Shown here: positions 57,367 to 64,000 of the stretch, piece by piece
Numbering within the stretch: the first letter of the stretch is position 1
How the letters are laid out: every line of letters begins with the position of its first letter
Assembly (NCBI RefSeq): GCF_038246755.1
Contig: NZ_CP134706.1
Span: 1,178,001-1,242,000, forward strand
Direction of reading: 5' to 3'
DNA from: Micromonospora sp. FIMYZ51
GTDB lineage: Bacteria; Actinomycetota; Actinomycetes; Mycobacteriales; Micromonosporaceae
DNA length: 64,000 nucleotides
Translations under genes and position numbers: made by a program
The notes under the pieces: model-generated
What the model was told of the DNA's origin: nothing
The model's input: the letters and a program-made list of their open reading frames with translations, nothing else
Databases searched by the model: none

Positions 57367-58305
57367 GTGACCGATCCCGCTAAGTCCCTGCTCAGCCGCC
57401 AGACCGAGCCCGAGATGATGGCCCTGTTGCGGGCCATGTCGGTCTGCCACTCGCGGGCGCAACGACTCGACAACCTGCGGATGGTCCTCTCCGTCCTGCT
57501 CGGCGTGGCCGGCGCGGCGGTGGCGCTCACCGGCGTGTCGTCCACCGTGGTCATCGCCGTCGGGGCGCTCTGGGCGCTGGCCAACGCGGTCGGGTTGGGC
57601 ACCTGGTCACGCGGCCAGCTCAGCCGGGCGGCGGTGCTCCAGGAGATGTTCGACGTCCGGCTCTTCGGTCTGCCGTGGAACACCGTGGCCGCAGGTGAGG
57701 AGGTGGGTGCGGCCGAGGTCAGCCGACTGCACCGGGCGTACCGGGGCGACGAGCGGTACCTGCGCGACTACTACGAGGTGCCGCTGCTGCGGGCACCGTA
57801 CGACGTGCTCGCCTGCCAGCAGCAGAACCTCGGCTGGGGCGCCCGGGTCCGTCGCCGCTACGCCTACGTGGTGCTCGGCGGGACGGCGGTCTGGGCGGTG
57901 CTCGGGGTGGTGTTCGGCGTGACCGCCGAGCTGACCGTCGCGCAGCTGCTGCTCCAGTGGTACGTCCCGTCGCTCGGCGCGCTCCTGCTCGGCCTGGAGA
58001 TCTATCGCAGCCAGCGGGACGTGGCGGCCGAGCGGGAGCGGGCGCTCGGCGTCATGCAGTCGCGGATCGCTGGCACGCTTCAGCGGCCCGGCGAGGACGC
58101 CTCGGCCGAACTGCTCACCCTGGCCCGGCAGATCCAGGATCTGATCTTCCGCAGCCGGCAACGGCAGTCGCGCGTACCCGACTGGTTCTTCCGGCGGTTC
58201 CACGCGGCGGACCGGCAGGACTTCCACGCCGCCATGACCACCCTCTCCCAGCTGCTCCAGGACGCCCGGCCGGTCGCGTCCGCCGGGGGATCACTGCCGT
58301 CCTGA
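57367..58305 (+). CDS. S-4TM family putative pore-forming effector
   Basis: 312 residues from a GTG at 57367. Two helix pairs (about 38-57/60-78 and 175-195/200-218) frame a cytoplasmic region with the family marks RLFGLPWN (99-105), RYLRDYYEV and [17 protein letters not shown]. The C-terminus ([20 protein letters not shown]) matches the S-4TM pattern. S-4TM proteins were defined by comparative genomics as likely membrane-perforating effectors of nucleotide- or NTPase-controlled conflict systems. The divergent neighbour is a kinase-like membrane protein. Confidence 0.8.
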   Translation: MTDPAKSLLSRQTEPEMMALLRAMSVCHSRAQRLDNLRMVLSVLLGVAGAAVALTGVSSTVVIAVGALWALANAVGLGTWSRGQLSRAAVLQEMFDVRLFGLPWNTVAAGEEVGAAEVSRLHRAYRGDERYLRDYYEVPLLRAPYDVLACQQQNLGWGARVRRRYAYVVLGGTAVWAVLGVVFGVTAELTVAQLLLQWYVPSLGALLLGLEIYRSQRDVAAERERALGVMQSRIAGTLQRPGEDASAELLTLARQIQDLIFRSRQRQSRVPDWFFRRFHAADRQDFHAAMTTLSQLLQDARPVASAGGSLPS

Positions 58306-58346
58306 GCGGCCGGACGGGGAAGCGGCGGCACCGGTGGTGGTGCGGC

Positions 58347-59246
58347 TCATGCGTTGGTGTCGCCGTACTCGCGGACGCCGTCGACGTCGAGGGTGATCCG
58401 GCTGTTCTCGACCCACCCGCCGGTGGCCTGCTGCCAACTGCGGTCGTCGCGCTCGTCGATCGCCGTCCAGTTCGATCGGTGATGGCGTAGCTGGATCGGC
58501 CCGGTCGACGCGCCGGGGTCAAGCGTCCCGCTGGCGAAGGTCAGCTCGATCCAGCCGGGGATCGGCGTACCGGGCGGCGGGAAGACCGTCGGCGTCGGAG
58601 TCGGGGTCTGCGGCGGGGCCGGCGGTAGGGGCGGCGGGAAGAACTGGAGATGGTGCCGGACCTTGGCGCAACCGATCGCGGCCCAGTCGCAGTGGGTGAC
58701 AAGCGAGGTGTTTCCGCCCTCGAACGTCACGTGGTAGCGCACCCGCACGTAGGCCAGATCCAGCGGCGTGGTGCCGGTGTTGATGATCTGAAGGACATGT
58801 TGGATCTGGTTGTCGGTCGGTGACCAGTTCAGGTTGCGGTAACTCACCCGCGCCTTCCCGTACGCGGTGCGCACCGGGGTCACCGGCGAGTCGAGGGAAT
58901 ATCCGGCGTCGGTGTAGGCCCAGACGGTGAGCCGGTACTCGGTGCCCGGCGCCAGGTCGGTAAGCGTGAGGTCGGTGCCGGTGGTGGTGCCGAGGCTGCG
59001 GTAGGTGTTGGTGCCGAGCCACGCCCGGACCTCGTGTCGGATGGGCGTGCCGCCCGGCTCACCGACCCAGGTCGACGGTGCCCAGGTCAGGGTGAGCCGG
59101 TGCGGTTCGTTGGCCACCACGACCGGTGCGCCAGGGGCGGTCAGGACCGGATCGTCGGCCGCGTGGGCGACGGCGGCGCCGGAGAGCCCGAGCGCGGTGG
59201 CGAGGACGGCGACGAGAGTGACGCGACGCACACGCATGGTGCGCAT
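58347..59246 (-). CDS. Secreted fibronectin-III domain protein
   Basis: 299 residues from the ATG at 59246, with GGAAG upstream. A Sec signal peptide ends at ~AVAHAA (residues 1-30). One Fn3 domain follows (~35-135: APVVVANEPHRLTLTWAPST, then LAPGTEYRLTVWAYTDAG). A second beta domain (~135-290), interrupted by a Pro/Thr-rich loop, has one Cys pair (THCDWAAIGC) and resembles a carbohydrate-binding or CBM2/3-like sandwich. No catalytic residues are seen. It is probably an extracellular binding protein. Confidence 0.8.
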   Translation of the reverse strand: MRTMRVRRVTLVAVLATALGLSGAAVAHAADDPVLTAPGAPVVVANEPHRLTLTWAPSTWVGEPGGTPIRHEVRAWLGTNTYRSLGTTTGTDLTLTDLAPGTEYRLTVWAYTDAGYSLDSPVTPVRTAYGKARVSYRNLNWSPTDNQIQHVLQIINTGTTPLDLAYVRVRYHVTFEGGNTSLVTHCDWAAIGCAKVRHHLQFFPPPLPPAPPQTPTPTPTVFPPPGTPIPGWIELTFASGTLDPGASTGPIQLRHHRSNWTAIDERDDRSWQQATGGWVENSRITLDVDGVREYGDTNA

Positions 59247-59348
59247 GCTAGAGCTTCCATGCGCCTCTATCAATGTGTTCGGGTTCGTCCCGGGCGCGGT
59301 CTCGGCGCTGAGTAGGGTGCGGGGACCGCGGTGAGGGAGGTGGGCGAG

Positions 59349-60677
59349 ATGCAGACCGAGCTGGACGTGCCGCCGGGCGTTGCGGCGGAGCAGGTGATCA
59401 CGGCGGTCCTGGCTGACCTGCGCTCCGGTGCGCACCGGGGCGTGGTGGTCGACTCCCCGCCGGGGGCGGGCAAATCCACACTTGTGGTACGGGCCGCCAT
59501 CGAGCTGGCCGGCACCGGCGAGCCGCTCATGATCATCGGGCAGACCAACGAGCAGGTCGACGACCTGATCGACCGGCTCGCCCGGAAGGCGCCCGAGCTG
59601 CGGGTGGGGCGGCTCTCCGCGAGCGACTACCGGCCGTCGTCGCGGGTGCGGGCACACGGGCAGGTGCGGGTCGCCGCGAAGGTCACCGACCTCGCCGCCT
59701 CGGCGGTCGTCATCGGTACGGCCGCCAAGTGGGCCACGGTCACCGAAGGGCGCTGGCCGTGGGCGATCGTGGACGAGGCGTACCAGATGCGCTCGGACGC
59801 CCTGCTGCGCGTGGCCGGCAGGTTCGACCGGGCGCTCTTCGTGGGTGATCCTGGGCAGCTCGACCCCTTCTCCACAGTGGACGTCGGTCGGTGGGCCGGG
59901 CTGAGCTGGGATCCGATGCAGTCGGCGGTGGCCGTGCTGCTGCGGCACAACCCGCAGCTGCCGGTGCACCGGCTGCCGGTCTCCTGGCGGCTGCCCGCCT
60001 CGGCGGCACCTGTGGTGTCTCGGGCGTTCTACCCGTTCACCGGCTTCCGCGCCGGCACCGCTCCCGCCGAGCGGGTCCTACGGCTCACCGGGGCGGGTGC
60101 GGATGACGCCGTTGACCGGGCGGTGGAGCTGGCGGTGCAGACCGGCTGGGCGCTCTACCAGCTGCCGGCCCGGCACACCCTGCGTACCGACGCCGAGGCC
60201 GCCGCCGCGTGCGCCGCGCTCGCGCTGCGGGTGCTGGCGCGCGGCGCGGTCGCGCGCTGCGAGCAGGCACCCGACGGCGCGCCGGTGAGCGCGGACCGGA
60301 TCGCCGTCGGAGCCGCGCACCGCGACCAGGTCGCGGCCATCCGGGCCCACCTGGGCGCGGCCGGTGCGGACGTCACCGTCGACACCGCCAACCGGCTCCA
60401 GGGCCGGGAGTACGACGTGACGATCGTGCTGCACCCGCTCTCCGGCCGACGCGACGCGACCGCGTTCCACCTGGAGTCGGGACGGCTCTGCGTGCTCGCC
60501 TCCCGGCACCGGCAGGCCTGCATCGTGGTGGCCCGGGCCGGCATCGGCGAGCTGCTGGACGCGCATCCGTCGACGGAGGCGCCGCAGCTGGACGTGCCGG
60601 TGAGGTTTCCCGACGGCTGGGAGGCCAACCAGGCGATCCTCAGCCACCTGGCCGATCGGACGGTCCGCCGACGTTGA
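59349..60677 (+). CDS. Superfamily-1 DNA helicase-like ATPase
   Basis: 442 residues from the ATG at 59349, eight bases after GGGAGG. The SF1 motifs run in order: Walker A SPPGAGKST (36-44), IVDEAYQM (DE at 142-143), GDPGQLDPF (motif III), PVSWRLPASAA (motif IV), TANRLQGREYDVTIVL (motif V) and LCVLASRHRQACIVV (motif VI). It lacks the large 1B/2B inserts of UvrD, resembling the compact Upf1/Dna2 helicase core. Dna2-type enzymes join such a helicase to an Fe-S RecB nuclease; a nuclease of that type is encoded at 13.1 kb. The functional link is speculative. Confidence 0.85.
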   Translation: MQTELDVPPGVAAEQVITAVLADLRSGAHRGVVVDSPPGAGKSTLVVRAAIELAGTGEPLMIIGQTNEQVDDLIDRLARKAPELRVGRLSASDYRPSSRVRAHGQVRVAAKVTDLAASAVVIGTAAKWATVTEGRWPWAIVDEAYQMRSDALLRVAGRFDRALFVGDPGQLDPFSTVDVGRWAGLSWDPMQSAVAVLLRHNPQLPVHRLPVSWRLPASAAPVVSRAFYPFTGFRAGTAPAERVLRLTGAGADDAVDRAVELAVQTGWALYQLPARHTLRTDAEAAAACAALALRVLARGAVARCEQAPDGAPVSADRIAVGAAHRDQVAAIRAHLGAAGADVTVDTANRLQGREYDVTIVLHPLSGRRDATAFHLESGRLCVLASRHRQACIVVARAGIGELLDAHPSTEAPQLDVPVRFPDGWEANQAILSHLADRTVRRR

Positions 60678-60747
60678 GTGGGCAGCCCACTCGCGCACGA
60701 CCGCCGAGGGACAGCCCGGCCCGGCCGAGTCCACTAGGGTCGGGCCG

Positions 60748-61452
60748 GTGACGGGATCGACCTTCAGCCGCGTGGGCCGGATCGGCCTGGTGGTTTTTGC
60801 CCTGGTCGCCTTCGCGACCTTCACCATGGCCTGGTTCTCCGGCGCCAACGGTCAGGTGATCGTCGGCGTGGACCTGGTCTACGTGAAACCGGAGCTGCCC
60901 GGTGCGCCGCACCCACTTATCGAGTACTTCCTGGAGGTGGCGCCGCTGCCGGCGTACCTCGGGGTGCTGCTCGCCTTCACCGTCGCGGTCCGGCGGCGGT
61001 GGGCGCGGTTCGTGGCGGTGGCGGTGGTCGTGCTGGCCGCCGCGTTGACCGGTGCGGCGGCGGTCGGGCTGCTGACCAGCGTCGAGGACTACTGGCAGCC
61101 GTACGAGGTGCAGCGCTACCGGGGGTACGCCCTGCTGACCGCCGTACTTGCGGTGCTGCTGCTGGCCGCCGCCGGTGCGTTGGCGGCGGGGCTGCGGCAC
61201 GCGTACCACGGTTTCGTGGTCGTGCTGCTGTTCGCCGCCGCCGCGTTCCAGCTGATCGGCACCGTACTGCTCGCCGGGCAGGGCGTGGGCAGCGCGATGA
61301 CCGTCGTGCCCTGGCTGACGGCCTGGGCGTACCTGCTGGCGGCCGGCTGCGCGCTGCTCGCGTTGACCAGCTCCGCGCCGCCGGCCGCCGAGACTCCCGG
61401 TCCCGATCCGGTGCTGCCCGGCCACACCGGCGACCCGGTGGTGCGCGGGTAG
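60748..61452 (+). CDS. Integral membrane protein of unknown function
   Basis: 234 residues from a GTG at 60748; a TAGGGT box eight bases upstream suggests a leaderless message. Five membrane helices are predicted (IGLVVFALVAFATFTMAW; YLGVLLAFTVAV; FVAVAVVVLAAALTGAAAVG; LLTAVLAVLLLAAAGALAAG; FVVVLLFAAAAFQLIGTVLL), with a sixth possible (WLTAWAYLLAAGCALLAL). The tail is Pro-rich. No family motif is recognised. Confidence 0.75.
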   Translation: MTGSTFSRVGRIGLVVFALVAFATFTMAWFSGANGQVIVGVDLVYVKPELPGAPHPLIEYFLEVAPLPAYLGVLLAFTVAVRRRWARFVAVAVVVLAAALTGAAAVGLLTSVEDYWQPYEVQRYRGYALLTAVLAVLLLAAAGALAAGLRHAYHGFVVVLLFAAAAFQLIGTVLLAGQGVGSAMTVVPWLTAWAYLLAAGCALLALTSSAPPAAETPGPDPVLPGHTGDPVVRG

Positions 61453-61556
61453 CTGTTCGCACCCAAGCTCCGTCGACCCGTCGGACGTGGTCGCGCCGAC
61501 GGGGCGGTCGCCGGGGCGGCCCGTGATGTCGGCGGGTTCGGCTACCGTCGGTGGTC

Positions 61557-64000
61557 ATGAAGGCGCGGCCCGGCGAATCGATGATCGGGCGGGAGCATCC
61601 CGCCGGCCTGCTGCGGGCCGAGGTCGACCGGGCCGCGGCCAGTCACGGCGGCCTCGTGCTGGTCACCGGCGAGCCCGGCATCGGCAAGACGACCCTGGTC
61701 ACCGCCGCCGCCGACGAGGCCCGCCAGGCGGGAGCGCTGGTGCTCGGCGCCGCCTGCTGGGATTCGGCCAGCGCCCCCGGCTACTGGCCCTGGGTGCAGG
61801 TGCTGCGCGGGCTGCGTCGATCGCCCGACGACTGGGCGGTGGCCCGGGAGTCCGCCGAGCCGGCGCTCGCGTTGCTGCTCGGCGAGGTGACCGCACACTC
61901 CCCGGACACCGCCGAGCAGGAGGCGTTCGTCCTCTACGACGCGGTCACCACCGCCCTGGTCGCGGTCTCCCAGCGGCGGCCGGTCGTGGTGGTCCTGGAC
62001 GACCTGCACTGGGCCGACCCGGCCTCGATGCGGCTGTTGCAGTTCGCCGCCCAGCACACCTGGTTCGAGCGGCTGATCTTCGTCGGCACGTACCGGGACG
62101 CGGAGGTCGAGTCGGGTGAGCACCATCCGCTGCGTTCGCTGCTGATGTCGCTGGTGGCCAAGGCCACCACGATCACCCTGACCGGCCTCGGACGTGACGA
62201 GGTGGGCGCGCTGATGGCGCGTACCGCCGGCCGGGAACCAACTCCGGACTGCGTCGACGACGTCTACCGCCGCACCGGCGGCAACCCGTTCTTCGTGGAG
62301 CAGACCGCCCGGCTGTGGCACAGCGGCGGTGTGGTGAGCGCCATCGCCCCGGGCGTCCGGCAGGTGGTGCGCCAGCGGCTGGACCAGCTTCCCGCTCGGG
62401 TGATCGACGTGCTCACGATCGCCTCCGTGCTGGGGCGGGAGTTCCACCGGCAGGTGCTCGCGGCCAGCGCCGGCCTGCCACCGGCCCGGCTCGACCAGGC
62501 GCTCGACGTGGCGATGAGCGCGCGGCTGATGCTCGCCCTCGGCGACGGCCGGTACGCCTTCGCCCACGATCTGGTCCGCGAGACGCTCTACGACGGCCTC
62601 GCCGACGACGACCGCCGGGAGCACCACCGGGCCGTGGTCCGCGCGGTCGACGAACACGCCCCGCTCGCCGAGTGGCTGATCCCCGCCGACCTGGCCCGGC
62701 ACGCCTGGCTGGCCGGTGACCGCCTCGACCCGTACCGTGCCGTCGAGCTGCTGTTCGCCGCGGCCCGGGAGGCCAACTGCCGGCTGGCGTTGGAGGAGTC
62801 GACCCTGCACCTGCGGCGTGCGCTGATCCTGGTCTCCGACGACGTGCAGCGGGTGAAGGTCATGATGGAGCTGGCCGACCGGCTCTTCCACACGGGCGAC
62901 CGGGCAACGGCGGCGCAACTGCTCATCGACACCACGGTGGCGGTCCTGGCGATCGACGAGCCGGTTCTGCTGGCGTGCTTCGCGCTCACCGTCCATCGAC
63001 GCTGCCAGGTCAACCCGCTGATCGCCATCGACAGCGCGACGCTGGTGCGGGAGGCGTACCGGCGGCTCCTCGGCGAGCCCGGGGTCGACACGACGGTCGA
63101 CACGCTCGAAGCCGGCCTGATCAACGCCACCGAGGCCCTCGCCCGGCAAGGTCAGGACGACGAGGCGCTCAGCTTCAGCCTCTGGGCCCGACACGACGCC
63201 ACCTGGGGGCTCGGCACGGCGGCCGACCGGGCCGCCCTCACCGTCGAGCTGCGCGACCTGGCCCGCCGCAGCGGCGACCAGGAGGCCGAGTTGTGGTCCA
63301 CCGCGCTGCGCTGGGTGGCGTTGCTGGAACTCGGCGACCCGCGCTACCTGGACGAACTCACCGCCTTCGTGACCGCCGCGCGGCGGACCGAGCGGTCCCG
63401 GCACCGGATGGCCGCCCTCACCGACCACGCCATCGTCAACGCCTTCCGGGGCGACTTCGCCGACGCCGAGACCTGCTTGGCCGAGCTGAGCGGACCGGGC
63501 GGCTGGGAGTACGACGAGGACGGCTTCCTCTGGCACCAGATGCGCTGGTCGTTCCTGCTGCTGCGGGGCCGGCTCGCGGAGGCCCAGGCGCTGCTCGACG
63601 GGCTCCGCGCGACCGAGCACCCGTACCTGGACCTGCTCCGGGCGATCACCGCCGCCGAACGCGGTGACCAGCACACCGCCGCCCGGCTCACCGCGGAACT
63701 GGAGGTCGGCCCCGGATACCGGGGGTGGTCTCGCCGCTGTGGTTGCGGCTGTGCGCCCAGGCCACCCTCGGCGACCCGAGCCGCTGCGCGGCGGCGCGGC
63801 AGGCGCTGGCGGCGCATCGCGGTCGCTGGCTGGTCGCCCTCTTCGGCTGCGACATCGGCGGTCCGGTCGACCACTGGCTGGCCGTGATCGACGTCGCCGA
63901 GCAACGCTGGGACGAGGCCGTCGCCGGCTTCTCCGCCGCCCGCGACAATGCCGATCGGATGGGTGCCCGCCCCTGGTCGCTGATCGCCCGCGCGGCGCTT
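61557..64000 (+). CDS. Large AAA/TPR (LAL/LuxR-type) regulator, frameshifted and cut by window end
   Basis: The ATG at 61557 has TACCGT ten bases upstream and no ribosome-binding site, so it is probably leaderless. The AAA domain has GEPGIGKTT (Walker A, ~39-47) and VVVVLDDLHWADPAS (Walker B), and a TPR-rich region follows, the layout of LAL/MalT-type regulators. Frame 1 continues to a stop at 63887, but from ~63720 its composition becomes Arg/Cys-rich. The adjacent frame carries the true continuation (GVVSPLWLRLCAQATLGDPS...DHWLAVIDVAEQRWDEAVAG) to the window end. One G is missing in the run near 63721. The C-terminal DNA-binding domain, if present, lies outside. Confidence 0.82.

Noticed and set aside
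1..64000. tRNA, rRNA, riboswitch or replication origin
   Set aside because: No cloverleaf, rRNA segment, recognised riboswitch or DnaA-box cluster was found on reading through the gaps.

Overview
The window is about 72% G+C with very strong G/C bias at third codon positions. It has many overlapping start/stop codons (ATGA, GTGA) and frequent GTG starts, so it comes from a high-GC actinobacterium. Several traits suggest Micromonosporaceae, probably Micromonospora or a close relative. These are intergenic elements built on the AAGGGGCCCTT palindrome, a gene pair for 10-methyl-branched fatty acids, DivIVA-like and F420-type proteins, and many MFS, LuxR and ECF regulators. The genus is an inference; no rRNA, tRNA or CRISPR array was seen.

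Layout. 1-3.8 kb: a cut-off MoxR-type ATPase gene with its VWA partner and a DinB-like gene. 3.9-6.3 kb: a divergent DJ-1/AraC regulator and MFS pair, bracketed on both sides by the same double palindromic element. 6.3-11.4 kb: a ricin-lectin membrane protein, the FAD-oxidoreductase plus methyltransferase pair expected to make 10-methylstearate-type lipids, then an ArsR-type regulator with a tandem SRPBCC protein. 11.8-15.9 kb: an exporter, a predicted 4Fe-4S RecB/Cas4-like nuclease, a 24-codon micro-ORF and a 505-residue orphan protein, joined by overlapping codons. 16-26.4 kb: c-di-GMP enzyme, TipA-like drug sensor, monooxygenase, ECF42 sigma factor with its DGPF/YCII partner, MarR/Bcr efflux pair and a DivIVA-motif membrane protein. 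26.6-37.1 kb: secreted metalloprotease, MMPL transporter divergent from a two-component system, Tat-exported metallo-beta-lactamase-fold enzyme, and a TetR/hydrolase pair with a clear operator.

37.2-44.6 kb is a defence-like island. It holds a PLD-nuclease/SF2-helicase/DUF3427 protein preceded by a stand-alone DarG C-terminal (antitoxin) domain, an IS1380-family element with TTAA target duplications, a frameshifted RhuM gene, and a decayed HigB-type toxin with an intact XRE antitoxin. 44.6-47.8 kb carries an XRE-TPR regulator with a flavoprotein, a chain of three very small coupled ORFs (one DivIVA-like) and a deazaflavin-dependent nitroreductase-family protein.

48-53.7 kb is a minus-strand cell-surface glycan operon: cellulose-synthase-like GT2, PMT/ArnT-like GT39, GlxA-like copper-radical oxidase and an excalibur protein. 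54.4-59.2 kb has a secreted I36 protease inhibitor, an APH-like kinase fused to a membrane anchor and an outer domain, a divergent S-4TM putative pore-forming effector and a secreted Fn3 protein. 59.3-64 kb has an SF1 helicase, a membrane protein and a large AAA/LuxR-type regulator that is frameshifted and runs off the end.

The best candidates for an undescribed system are (i) the DarG-C antitoxin domain paired with the PLD-helicase-DUF3427 protein, (ii) the kinase-receptor/S-4TM pair, and (iii) the Fe-S nuclease, micro-ORF and orphan-protein chain, perhaps with the SF1 helicase at 59 kb.
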